From Candidatus Krumholzibacteriota bacterium (lineage in GTDB: Bacteria; Krumholzibacteriota; Krumholzibacteriia; JAJRXK01): 62,276 nt of DNA. Below are positions 52,127 through 60,295 of this stretch, one piece after another (position 1 is the stretch's first letter; the number at the start of each line of letters is the position of its first letter). The position numbers and the translations under genes are program-made. The stretch is from positions 1 to 62,276 of the forward strand of contig JAJRXK010000065.1 in the NCBI GenBank assembly GCA_024276305.1, written 5' to 3'. The notes under the pieces were generated by a model, which had not been told where the DNA came from, did no database searches, and worked only from the letters and a program-made list of their open reading frames with translations.

Positions 52127-53037
52127 GTCGCAAGCCGGACCATGCCGTGGCCCGATTCGTTTGCGTGGACAAGGCGGCGGGCCGGACGAGTTTTGACTGC
52201 GTGCGGCAGCTGCGCCGGATCGTGGGCCAGCGCCGAGTGGGCCATGCGGGGACCTTGGATCCCTTTGCCACCGGGCTTCTGGTCTGCGGGATCGGACCGG
52301 CCACCCGCCTCTTGTCTCTGCTCAGCGAGGGGGTCAAGGAGTACCGGGCCGAAGTGCGCTTCGGCCTGGCCACGGACAGCCTCGATTGTACGGGGGCGGT
52401 GATCGAGGAGCGCCCCGTGGACTTCGATGTCCCCGATCTTCGTCACGCCTGTGCCCAGTTCCTGGGAGAGCAGATGCAGATTCCTCCCCAGCTCAGCGCC
52501 ATCAAGGTGAATGGACGTCGTAGCTACCGTCGCTTCCGCAGTGGCGACCGCGATTTCGAACTCGAAGCTCGCCCGGTGACCATTCACGCCATCGAGGTGG
52601 AGAGCTTCGACGGAGAGAGAGCCAGCCTTCGGGTGGAGTGCGGAGGAGGCACCTATGTCCGCAGCCTCGCCCGAGATCTGGGCCTGGCTCTGGGAACCGT
52701 GGCTCACCTCAGCGCCCTCCGGCGGACACGAGTCGGGGGCTTCGGTCTGGAGGAGGCCGTCGGACTCGAGGACCTCGCGGAGAGTTGGCCCTCTTCGGAG
52801 CGGGGAGTCTACGATCCGGTTCGAGTGGTCCAGGACGGTCCGATTCTGGCGCTCGATGCCGAGCAGGTCCGACGAGTCCGTCAGGGGTGGCAGCCGGATC
52901 GGAGTTGGATGGAGTTGCCCGAATCGTTGCCCGAGCGTTTGGGATTGGTGGATGCCCATGGGCGCCTGGTCGCCGTCGCGGAAGTCGTCGATCAGGAGCT
53001 GCGTCTGCGGACGGTGCTTCCGGAGCCGGTGGCATGA
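52123..53037 (+). CDS. truB: tRNA pseudouridine-55 synthase
   Basis: TruB makes pseudouridine 55 in the tRNA T-loop. The 304-residue protein has VDKAAGRTSFDCVRQLRRIVGQRRVGHAGTLDPFATG with the catalytic Asp, GIGPATRLLSLLSEGVKEYRAEVRFG, the QIPPQLSAIKVNGRRSYRRFRSG loop and CGGGTYVRSLARDLG. No ATG fits the conserved N-terminus. TTG 52123, overlapping the nrnA stop (TTGA), gives the expected start. The C-terminus carries a short PUA-like extension. Its stop overlaps the ribF ATG. Confidence 0.95.
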   Translation: MSRKPDHAVARFVCVDKAAGRTSFDCVRQLRRIVGQRRVGHAGTLDPFATGLLVCGIGPATRLLSLLSEGVKEYRAEVRFGLATDSLDCTGAVIEERPVDFDVPDLRHACAQFLGEQMQIPPQLSAIKVNGRRSYRRFRSGDRDFELEARPVTIHAIEVESFDGERASLRVECGGGTYVRSLARDLGLALGTVAHLSALRRTRVGGFGLEEAVGLEDLAESWPSSERGVYDPVRVVQDGPILALDAEQVRRVRQGWQPDRSWMELPESLPERLGLVDAHGRLVAVAEVVDQELRLRTVLPEPVA

Positions 53038-54047
53038 GGATCCTGCGTGCGTTGGTGGGAGAGATTCCCCGGTTGGAAGGGCGTTGGTCTCTGACCCTGG
53101 GAACCTTCGACGGGGTTCATCGAGGGCATTGTGCCCTGCTGGAGGAAGCGCGCGACCTCGGGCATCGGCCGGGCTTCGACGGAGTGGTGGCGGTGACCTT
53201 CGGCCGCCATCCCCGGGCGGTGTTGAATCCCGATGCAGCCCCCGACCGCCTCACCTCCGATGGAGAGCGGGCCCAGCTCATCGCGGCCACCGGGGTGGAT
53301 GTGTTGGTGATTCTCGAATTCGACGAAGAGCTCTCGCAGATGCGCTACGACGATTTCGTCCGAGAGATCCTGGCGGCCAAGTTGGGCATGGTCCATTTGG
53401 TCCTCGGCCATGATGTCCACTTCGGCAGGGGACGAGCGGGAACTCTTCACAGCGTGGCTGCACTGGCCGAACGAGTGGGGTTCGGACTGAGCCAGGTGGC
53501 CAGTGTGAGGTACGGGGGTCAACCCATCAGCAGCACTCGCCTGCGGGAGACCCTCCGCTCGGGAGCCCTGGAAGAAGCAGAGGCCATGCTCGGTCATCCC
53601 TACCTGATCCACGGCCAGGTCCAAGAGGGCCGGCGGCTGGGCCGCAGTCTGGGCTGGCCGACGGCGAATCTCCGCCCGGACCATCCCCGGAAGTTGATTC
53701 CCGCGGTGGGCGTCTACGGGGGTTGGGCTCGGCGGCCGGGGCGGGATTGGCGGGTGGCGGTCACCAATGTGGGTTGGGCTCCGACGGTCGAGGGAACGCC
53801 CTCGGGGAGGCCGCGGATCGAGACCCATATCGCGGGGGAGAGCGGCGAGTTCTACGGGGAGCGGATCGAGGTGGTACTGGCGCGGCACTTGCGTCCGGAG
53901 AGACATTTCGCCGGTCTGGACGGGCTGAAAGCTGCCATTGCCGACGATGTGAATGCCTGGAAGCTTCGGGCCCGGGAACTTGCGCCGGATATTCGCTTTT
54001 CCAGGATCGGGGAATCGGTCGAGATCGACCCGGATCGGCAGGCTTGA
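53034..54047 (+). CDS. ribF: bifunctional riboflavin kinase / FAD synthetase
   Basis: RibF makes FMN and FAD. The 337-residue protein has the FAD synthetase nucleotidyltransferase domain (LTLGTFDGVHRGH, VVAVTFGRHPRAVLNP, GHDVHFGRGRAGT and QPISSTRLRETL) and a C-terminal kinase domain (GRSLGWPTANL, GVYGGWARR, VTNVGWAPTVEG, ETHIAGESGEFYGERIEV). ATG 53034 overlaps the truB stop. The ribF stop codon lies within the -35 box of the following rpsO promoter. Confidence 0.96.
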   Translation: MRILRALVGEIPRLEGRWSLTLGTFDGVHRGHCALLEEARDLGHRPGFDGVVAVTFGRHPRAVLNPDAAPDRLTSDGERAQLIAATGVDVLVILEFDEELSQMRYDDFVREILAAKLGMVHLVLGHDVHFGRGRAGTLHSVAALAERVGFGLSQVASVRYGGQPISSTRLRETLRSGALEEAEAMLGHPYLIHGQVQEGRRLGRSLGWPTANLRPDHPRKLIPAVGVYGGWARRPGRDWRVAVTNVGWAPTVEGTPSGRPRIETHIAGESGEFYGERIEVVLARHLRPERHFAGLDGLKAAIADDVNAWKLRARELAPDIRFSRIGESVEIDPDRQA

Positions 54048-54072
54048 CAAGTCAGGGGCGTAGCCCTACTTT
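54044..54072 (+). promoter_or_regulatory. sigma-70-like promoter for rpsO
   Basis: Perfect -35 TTGACA (54044-54049) overlapping the ribF stop, 17-bp spacer, -10 TACTTT (54067-54072). The inferred start near 54079 leaves a ~120-base structured leader before rpsO. Confidence 0.6.
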
Positions 54073-54094
54073 GGCCGGGTTGTCTGAAAAAAGA

Positions 54095-54158
54095 CCAAGA
54101 AAGAAACCAAAGACGCTTGGTGGGTTCCTCTGCCCCGGACCAGAAGCCCGGGTTGAGG
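54095..54158 (+). promoter_or_regulatory. structured rpsO leader, candidate S15 autoregulatory RNA
   Basis: The leader can form a hairpin with CCTC (54127-54130) and CCCGG (54134-54138) pairing to CCGGG (54148-54152) and GAGG (54155-54158). Just upstream, CTTGG (54116-54120) can pair with either CCAAG (54095-54099) or CCAA (54107-54110), giving exclusive folds. S15 represses its own mRNA through such leaders in several phyla; the similarity here is structural only. Confidence 0.4.
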
Positions 54159-54198
54159 GGAGTGCCTGCTGCCATCGCGGTCACCGGGAGGTAAGACG

Positions 54199-54468
54199 AT
54201 GGCTTTCGACAAGGCCAAGAAGGCTGAAGTCATCGAGCAGTACAAGAAGCACGAATCTGACTCGGGATCCCCCGAGGTGCAGATCGCGGTTCTGACTGAA
54301 CGCATTCGGCATTTGACCGAACACTTCAAGCAGCACAAGAAGGATCACCATTCCCGTCGGGGCCTGCTCAAGATGGTCGGGAGGCGCAAGCGCCTGCTCA
54401 ACTATGTCAAGAGCAAGGACATCGAGGGTTACCGTGCTCTGATCAAGGAACTCGGAATCCGCGGCTGA
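54199..54468 (+). CDS. rpsO: 30S ribosomal protein S15
   Basis: An 89-residue primary 16S-binding protein. [41 protein letters not shown] is highly conserved, followed by [19 protein letters not shown] precedes the ATG. It is followed, 145 bp later, by pnp, the conserved rpsO-pnp pair. An imperfect hairpin over the stop codon (CGCGGC/GCTGCG) might attenuate read-through. Confidence 0.97.
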   Translation: MAFDKAKKAEVIEQYKKHESDSGSPEVQIAVLTERIRHLTEHFKQHKKDHHSRRGLLKMVGRRKRLLNYVKSKDIEGYRALIKELGIRG

Positions 54469-54613
54469 GCTGCGATCCTTCCCTTCTTGTTTCTCAGGGA
54501 CCTATGCTGAGGCCTGTCGGAGGTGGAATCCTTGCGCGAATGCAGGGGTCCATCCAGCTGCACCAATCATCGCGGTTGGCCCAATCTCTACCGAGCGTCC
54601 ACAACATCAGGAG

Positions 54614-56725
54614 ATGTTAGTTTTGTTGAACGATCCCAAACGTGTATCCATGGAGATCAATGGTGCTGAATTCAGCATCGAGACCGGGCGAGTTGCCAAG
54701 CAGTCCGATGGTTCGGTGCTGGTGCGACACGGAGACACCGTGGCCCTCGTCACCGCCTGCGGAAACAAACGCGCCGGCGACCGAGATTTCCTTCCCCTTT
54801 TCGTCGAGTATCGGGACCGCGCCTATGCGGCGGGCAAGATTCCGGGTGGCTTCTTCAAGCGCGAAGCTCGCCCCTCCGACCGGGAAACTCTCTCGGCCCG
54901 GCTCATCGACCGTCCTCTGCGTCCGCTCTTCCCCAAGCACATGCGCAACGAAGTGCAGATCGCCAGCCACACGATCTCGGCCGACGGAGTCCATGCCGCC
55001 GACACCATGAGCATCACTGGGGCATCCTGCGCTCTGGCCCTCAGCGGGATTCCCTGCCAGGAGATCATCAGCGGGGTCCGAGTCGGTCTCATCGAAGACA
55101 AGTTCGTGGCCAATCCGACCTTCGAGCAGCTCGAGGACAGCCTTCTGGACCTCATCGTGGCCGGGAGTGATGACATGATCGTGATGATCGAGGGCAGTTG
55201 TGAGGAGATCAGCGAGAGCGAGCTCCTCGATGCAGTCGAATTCGCGCACGAGAACATTCGTGAGCAGAACGCCCTCCAGCGCAAGCTGGTGGAAATGGCG
55301 GGCGGCGCACCCGAGAAGTGGGTCATTCCGGAGCCCGAAGTGGATGAGGACCTGGTCCGTCAGGTGCAGGAGGCCGCTCGCGGCCCGCTGACTGCGGCCC
55401 TCGACATTGCCGGCAAACACGAGCGCCAGGACGCCATCGAAAAGGTGAAGGAAGACCTCCAGGCGCAGTTCGTCTCCGAGGATTCGGACCCTTCGGTGGC
55501 GAAGACCGTGTCTCGGGCCTTCGGCGATCTCGAGAAGTCCCTGATGCGCGAACGGATCATCAAGGACGGGGTCCGGGCCGATGGACGGAGTCTCGACGAG
55601 GTGCGACCCATCGAAATCGAAGTGGGGGTCATTCCGCGCGCTCACGGAAGTGCGCTCTTCACCCGGGGAGAGACTCAGGCCCTGGTGGTCACGACCCTGG
55701 GGACACAGCAGGACGAGCAGAAGATCGATGCTCTCGAAGGCGAGAGTTGGAAGAGCTTCATGCTCCACTACAATTTCCCGCCCTTCAGCGTGGGTGAGGT
55801 CGGATTCTTCCGCGGAGCCGGCCGTCGCGAAATCGGGCACGGCACTCTGGCCGAGCGGGCCCTCGAGCCCATGGTTCCGGCGAATGAGGACTTCCCTTAC
55901 ACCATCCGCGTAGTGAGCGACATCATGGAGTCGAATGGATCGAGTTCCATGGCTTCGGTCTGCGGCGGGTCTCTGGCGATGATGGATGCGGGAGTGCCGC
56001 TCCACGATGCCGTGGCCGGCGTGGCCATGGGCCTGATCAAGGAAGGTGAGGATGTCGCCATCCTCACGGATATCCTCGGAGTCGAGGATCATCTCGGAGA
56101 CATGGACTTCAAGGTCACGGGGACCAAGAATGGAGTCACCGCCTTCCAGCTCGACACGAAAATCGGGGGGCTGAGCCGCGAGATCATGCAGACCGCATTG
56201 GAGAATGCTCGCAACGCTCGCCTGCACATCCTGGGCAAGATGAATGAGGTGCTGCCGACTCCTCGAACCGAGCTCAGCGTCTTCGCACCGAAGATCTCGA
56301 CCATTCAGATTCCGCCGTCCAAGATCGGAATGCTGATCGGCCCTGGGGGCAAGAACATCAAGCGCATCCAGGAGGAGACGGGAGCGAATGTGGAGGTGAA
56401 CGACGACGGGATCGTCTTCGTCTCGAGTCCCGATCAAGTCGCTGGTCAGGCTTGCATCGATCTCATCGCGGGCATGATGGCCGAGGCCGAAGTGGGCAAG
56501 ACCTACAAGGGTACGGTCAAACGGATCACGGACTTCGGAGCCTTCGTGGAGATCCTTCCCAACAAGGAAGGTTTGCTCCACATTTCCGAGATCGCTCACG
56601 AGCGGATCGATCGAGTGACCGATGTGCTCAAGGAAGGCGAGGCGGTCGAGGTCACCGTGCTCGAGGTGGACAAGGCCCGCGGGCGGATTCGCCTCAGCCG
56701 CAAGGCCCTTCTCGAAAAGGTCTAG
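54614..56725 (+). CDS. pnp: polyribonucleotide nucleotidyltransferase (PNPase)
   Basis: A 703-residue phosphorolytic 3'-5' exoribonuclease, part of RNA turnover. Two RNase PH-like domains are seen (LVRHGDTVALVTACGNK and FFKREARPSDRETLSARLIDRPLRPLFP in the first; RAHGSALFTRGETQALVVTTLG and FPYTIRVVSDIMESNGSSSMASVCGGSLAMMDAG in the second). A KH domain (IGMLIGPGGKNIKRIQEETG) and an S1 domain (YKGTVKRITDFGAFVEILPNKEGLLHISEI) complete it. The ATG at 54614 is directly adjacent to AGGAG, too close to be ideal; in-frame TTG 54623 has better nine-base spacing and may be the true start. Followed by a strong terminator. Confidence 0.96.
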   Translation: MLVLLNDPKRVSMEINGAEFSIETGRVAKQSDGSVLVRHGDTVALVTACGNKRAGDRDFLPLFVEYRDRAYAAGKIPGGFFKREARPSDRETLSARLIDRPLRPLFPKHMRNEVQIASHTISADGVHAADTMSITGASCALALSGIPCQEIISGVRVGLIEDKFVANPTFEQLEDSLLDLIVAGSDDMIVMIEGSCEEISESELLDAVEFAHENIREQNALQRKLVEMAGGAPEKWVIPEPEVDEDLVRQVQEAARGPLTAALDIAGKHERQDAIEKVKEDLQAQFVSEDSDPSVAKTVSRAFGDLEKSLMRERIIKDGVRADGRSLDEVRPIEIEVGVIPRAHGSALFTRGETQALVVTTLGTQQDEQKIDALEGESWKSFMLHYNFPPFSVGEVGFFRGAGRREIGHGTLAERALEPMVPANEDFPYTIRVVSDIMESNGSSSMASVCGGSLAMMDAGVPLHDAVAGVAMGLIKEGEDVAILTDILGVEDHLGDMDFKVTGTKNGVTAFQLDTKIGGLSREIMQTALENARNARLHILGKMNEVLPTPRTELSVFAPKISTIQIPPSKIGMLIGPGGKNIKRIQEETGANVEVNDDGIVFVSSPDQVAGQACIDLIAGMMAEAEVGKTYKGTVKRITDFGAFVEILPNKEGLLHISEIAHERIDRVTDVLKEGEAVEVTVLEVDKARGRIRLSRKALLEKV

Positions 56726-56748
56726 ACCGCAGGAAGGTCCTCATCCTG

Positions 56749-56778
56749 AGACGGGCGGGCGATGACCCGCCCGTCTTT
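56749..56778 (+). terminator. intrinsic terminator after pnp
   Basis: An 11-bp perfect stem (AGACGGGCGGG, 56749-56759, pairing with 56766-56776) around the loop CGATGA, running into TTT. It lies 24 bases after the pnp stop and 33 bases before the M16 start. Confidence 0.85.
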
Positions 56779-56810
56779 GGATCCCGCCCACCCCAATCTC
56801 GAGTAGACGA

Positions 56811-58100
56811 ATGCAACGCCCAGTTCTGCGAGTCGAGACCGAGCCCCAGCGTCAACAGTTGGAAAACGGGGTGACTCTCCTCACCCGCGCCCTCCCCGAG
56901 GTCTACGGAATTGCGGTGGGAATCTTCGTTCGAACGGGAAGCCGTGACGAACGCTCCTCTCAGGGAGGGATCTCCCATCTCCTCGAACACATGGTGTTCA
57001 AGGGGACGAAGGATCGCAGCGCCTTCGAGTTGGCCCGGGACCTCGAGGCGCTCGGAGCCCAGGTCGACGCCTACACCACCAAGGAACACACCGCCTACAC
57101 CTTGATGGTTCTGCCGGCTCAGCTGTCGGAGGCGGTCGAGATCCTCGTTGCGATGCTGAATTCGTCCACCTTTCCCGTGGACCAGCTTCACCTCGAGAAG
57201 CAGGTGGTCCTCGAGGAGATTCAGTCCGCCGACGACAACCCCGAGGACTTCGTTCACGAGCGATTTTGCGAGAAGCTGTGGCCTGCGCACTCCTTGCGTC
57301 ATCCGATCCTGGGCACGGAGGCCTCGGTGGAGTCCATCGACCGGGAGGCCTTGGTGGACTGGAGTCGTGGTGTTCACTGCGGACCGAATCTCATCGTGGC
57401 TGCGGCGGGGGCGATCGGCGAACGAGAAGAGCAGATCCTCCTCGAATCCTTTCCCTTCCCCCCCGGGGCTCCGCCCCGGGGGCCATCCCTCAGCGCCGAA
57501 CCCGCGCCGGGTTTGCACCTCCACTCGAGGGAGGGGTTGTCCCAGCAATACGTGGAGATCGGCATCCCGGGGGTGGATGTCCACCACCCGGACCGCTTCG
57601 GACTGAGCCTTTTGGGCAACCTGTTGGGCGGGGGGATGAGCAGCCGACTCTTCCAGCGGATCCGTGAGGAGCGAGGTCTGGCCTATTCCATCTTCACCTA
57701 CACGGATTTCTTCCGAGACACGGGGATGTTCGCGACCTCCTTCTCCTGCACTCCGGATCATTGTCAGGAGGTGCTGGATCTCGTGGCCGAGGAGTACCTA
57801 CGCCTCCGCGAAGGAGGGATCGACGAGGCCGAAGTCCAGCTGAACAAGGCCCAGATTCTGAGCAGTGTGATTCTGGGGATGGAGGGGACCTCGAAACAGA
57901 TGGCGCGGTTGGGTAGAAGCGAGATGACCTACGGTCGATTCGTTTCGGTCCAAGAAGTTCTCGATGCCATCGAAGCCATCGATGCGCGGATGCTGCAGGC
58001 ATTGGCTGAACGCTATCTGGATCCACACCGGCAGACGGTGGTCAGCTATGGCCCCCCCAATGGCTTGGAGCTCCGTTGGGCCCGCGAGGTGGGGGCCTAG
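56811..58100 (+). CDS. M16-family zinc metallopeptidase (processing-peptidase-like)
   Basis: A 429-residue single-chain M16 peptidase of the kind that commonly follows pnp. The inverted zinc motif HLLEH (H56, E59 catalytic, H60) is present, with the third ligand Glu in VVLEEIQSADDNPEDF. The C-terminal half has GGGMSSRLFQRIREERGLAYSI, the conserved substrate-binding block. No signal peptide, so probably cytoplasmic. Physiological substrate unknown. Its TAG overlaps the stop of the convergent aminotransferase (CTAG), so the two transcripts must overlap at their 3' ends. Confidence 0.92.
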   Translation: MQRPVLRVETEPQRQQLENGVTLLTRALPEVYGIAVGIFVRTGSRDERSSQGGISHLLEHMVFKGTKDRSAFELARDLEALGAQVDAYTTKEHTAYTLMVLPAQLSEAVEILVAMLNSSTFPVDQLHLEKQVVLEEIQSADDNPEDFVHERFCEKLWPAHSLRHPILGTEASVESIDREALVDWSRGVHCGPNLIVAAAGAIGEREEQILLESFPFPPGAPPRGPSLSAEPAPGLHLHSREGLSQQYVEIGIPGVDVHHPDRFGLSLLGNLLGGGMSSRLFQRIREERGLAYSIFTYTDFFRDTGMFATSFSCTPDHCQEVLDLVAEEYLRLREGGIDEAEVQLNKAQILSSVILGMEGTSKQMARLGRSEMTYGRFVSVQEVLDAIEAIDARMLQALAERYLDPHRQTVVSYGPPNGLELRWAREVGA

Positions 58101-59281
58101 CTCAGGAGATCCGTATCGGCGAAGCGCTGGAGCACGGTCTCGATCTGAGCCTCGTCGATGATCAACGAGAAGCGAACGTAGCCTTCTCCGGCGGCTCCGA
58201 ATCCGCAACCCGGAGCCAGGAGGACGTGGGTGCGTTCGAAGACCTCACGGACGAAGCTCCAGTCGTCGTCGCCGAAGCGGCCGGGGATCCGAGTCCAGAT
58301 ATACATCGCTCCCCGCGGTCTCCGCAGCTCCCATCCCAATGCGGCGAATCCGTCACAGATCAGATCCCGTCGCTGCCGATAGAGCCTGCGCGTGGCTTCG
58401 ACCTGACGATCGTCGCCATTCAGCGCCGCAATCATCCCCTCCTGCAAGGCACCGAAGATGCCGAAGTCCACATTGGTCTTGAGCTTGGCCAGATTCTGGA
58501 TGACTTCGGCGTTGCCCACGCAGAAGCCGGTGCGCCAACCCGCCATGGAGTGGCTCTTGCTCAGGGACTGGAATTCGACCGCGCACTGGCGAGCTCCGGG
58601 CAACTCCAGAATGCTGGCCGGCGAGTGGTCGTCCACGAGAGAGAGTTCGCTGTAGGCGATGTCGCTCACGAGCAGGAGGTCGTGGTCACGGGCGAAGGCC
58701 AGGATCTCGCGGTAGTCCTCCAATTCGGAGACCGCGCCGGTGGGGTTGTTGGGGTAGTTGATCACCATCATCTTGGCCGCCGCGGCCATCTCCGCATCGA
58801 TGCGGTCGACTCGGAGTCGAAAGTCGTCTTCTTCGCGCAGAGGGATTTCGGCGATCTCGGCTTGGCAGAGCCGAGCTGCTCCGAGATAGGCGGGATAGCA
58901 GGGAGTGGGAATGAGGACCGTGTCTCCTGCGTCGAGATAGGCCAACATCAGGTGGGCCAGCCCCTCTTTGCTCCCGATGACCGGGAGGACCTCGGCCCCA
59001 GGATCGAGGTGTACGGCGAATCGACGTTCGTACCACCGAGCGATGGCCCGGCGCAGCCGCGGCGTTCCCCGGGGAGCCGGGTAGCGATGGACATTCGGTT
59101 CATCGGCGCGGACGGCATCCACCAGAGCCTCGACGATGTGCGGAGCGGGTCTGCCGTCAGGACTGCCCACGGTGAGGTCGACCACCGCGGGGCTGCAGTT
59201 GGCCGCCTCTTCCCGCATTCGAGCCAGGCTGGCGAAGACGTAGGGAGGGATGTTCTGCAGGCGCTGCGAAGGAGCAATCAC
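58097..59281 (-). CDS. class I/II PLP-dependent aminotransferase (aspartate/LL-diaminopimelate type)
   Basis: A 394-residue fold-type I aminotransferase. RLQNIPPYVFASL at the N-terminus, VGSPDGRPAPHIVEAL, INYPNNPTGAV, SDIAYSEL and the PLP-lysine motif SLSKSHSMAGWRTGF are present, with the arginine-containing GYVRFSLI at the C-terminus. The overall pattern resembles DapL-like LL-diaminopimelate aminotransferases and related aspartate or alanine aminotransferases; the substrate is not settled. GTG 59281 is chosen because GGAGG lies seven bases upstream; the open frame extends to ATG 59338. No other lysine-pathway gene is near. Confidence 0.88.
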   Translation of the reverse strand: MIAPSQRLQNIPPYVFASLARMREEAANCSPAVVDLTVGSPDGRPAPHIVEALVDAVRADEPNVHRYPAPRGTPRLRRAIARWYERRFAVHLDPGAEVLPVIGSKEGLAHLMLAYLDAGDTVLIPTPCYPAYLGAARLCQAEIAEIPLREEDDFRLRVDRIDAEMAAAAKMMVINYPNNPTGAVSELEDYREILAFARDHDLLLVSDIAYSELSLVDDHSPASILELPGARQCAVEFQSLSKSHSMAGWRTGFCVGNAEVIQNLAKLKTNVDFGIFGALQEGMIAALNGDDRQVEATRRLYRQRRDLICDGFAALGWELRRPRGAMYIWTRIPGRFGDDDWSFVREVFERTHVLLAPGCGFGAAGEGYVRFSLIIDEAQIETVLQRFADTDLLS

Positions 59282-59376
59282 GATCTCGCCTCCGAGACTC
59301 GTGGGAGGAAACGACGGGAAACTCCCTCCGTGTAGCACAGGCCGGGGACGCTGTCGCCTCCAACCTGGACCAAGGC

Positions 59377-59406
59377 TTGTCCTGTGTCTCTCGGGCGTGC
59401 TATGTT
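59377..59406 (+). promoter_or_regulatory. sigma-70-like promoter for the deacetylase-like gene
   Basis: -35 TTGTCC (59377-59382), 18-bp spacer, -10 TATGTT (59401-59406), in the 282-bp gap between divergent genes. A start near 59413 leaves a leader of ~150 bases before ATG 59564. Confidence 0.4.
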
Positions 59407-59563
59407 CGATGTCACGAATCCCGACCGAGAAGGTTCAGGCCCTTCGCGATCGGGCTCCCCGGCCGACATGCCCGTCGTTCCTCCCGGCGACGCTCTCTCA
59501 TCGGCCAGATCGTCTGTCCTCGCCCTTCGGGGCCAGGATTCGCCACGGGATTCGGAATCAAGC

Positions 59564-60295
59564 ATGACCCAAGTCCTTCCACCTCGGGTGGTTGTCCTGC
59601 CCGCCATTCGGGCATCGAGGTCCTCTCGGATCCTGGGGTGTTGGTCCTCGGACCAACTCTCGACTTTCCTTTCCGTCTGCGATCGGCAGGGCCTTCGTTT
59701 CGAGGGCTTTCGCGAGGAGGACGGTCCGGTCCGGTCCTCTCCGCGTGCGGTGCTGGTCTTCGAGCACTGGGAGGAGGCCTTTCTGCGAGAGGCCTGGCCG
59801 GTGCTCCAGGATCTCGATGGCAGCTTTGCGATCGTCCTCCGCACCGCCACCTTGGGGCAGGCGCAGCGTCAGTTCTTCGGGGAACGGCGCTTCGCACCGA
59901 CCTGGTCGGAGTTGAGTGCCCTGACCAAGGTGGGGGTCGATGTCGTCAGCGGCGGTCACGAGGGCTATGACCTCACGGCCGTGCCTCCCGAAGTGGTGTT
60001 CGGAGAGTTGCTGCGTTCTCGGTGCGAGATCGAGAGGCGGTTGCATTTCGTTCCGCGGGCCCTGCGCTATCCCTTCGGCCGGGTGAACGACGAGGTGGCG
60101 CGGGTCGCGGCCGACGCGGGCTTCCATTTCGGACTCGTGGGAGGAAGTGGCCGGATCGACGATCCTCTGCGTTGCCCGACGCTGCGTCCCCGTCGCCTGG
60201 AGTCGGCTCGGAGCTTTGCCCAGAGAGTTCTGCGCGAGGTCGACGATGCCGGGGGCTCCCATAGCCGGCTGGCCGCCGCGGGCGGTGCGGGTTAG
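59564..60295 (+). CDS. degenerate polysaccharide-deacetylase (NodB)-like protein
   Basis: A ~243-residue protein that follows the NodB-fold order but has lost its catalytic residues. Motif 1, normally TFDDG, reads LVFEHWE (64-70). Motif 2, normally SHTxxHxxL, reads SGGHEGYDL (129-137) with one His remaining. Motif 3, RYPFGRVND (168-176), is well kept. The usual metal Asp-His-His set is therefore incomplete, and the protein is probably non-catalytic or has a changed chemistry. The start is uncertain: the frame is open further 5' but those residues look non-coding; ATG 59564 precedes the first strand. Its TAG overlaps the stop of the convergent gene (TTAG). Confidence 0.6.
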   Translation: MTQVLPPRVVVLPAIRASRSSRILGCWSSDQLSTFLSVCDRQGLRFEGFREEDGPVRSSPRAVLVFEHWEEAFLREAWPVLQDLDGSFAIVLRTATLGQAQRQFFGERRFAPTWSELSALTKVGVDVVSGGHEGYDLTAVPPEVVFGELLRSRCEIERRLHFVPRALRYPFGRVNDEVARVAADAGFHFGLVGGSGRIDDPLRCPTLRPRRLESARSFAQRVLREVDDAGGSHSRLAAAGGAG

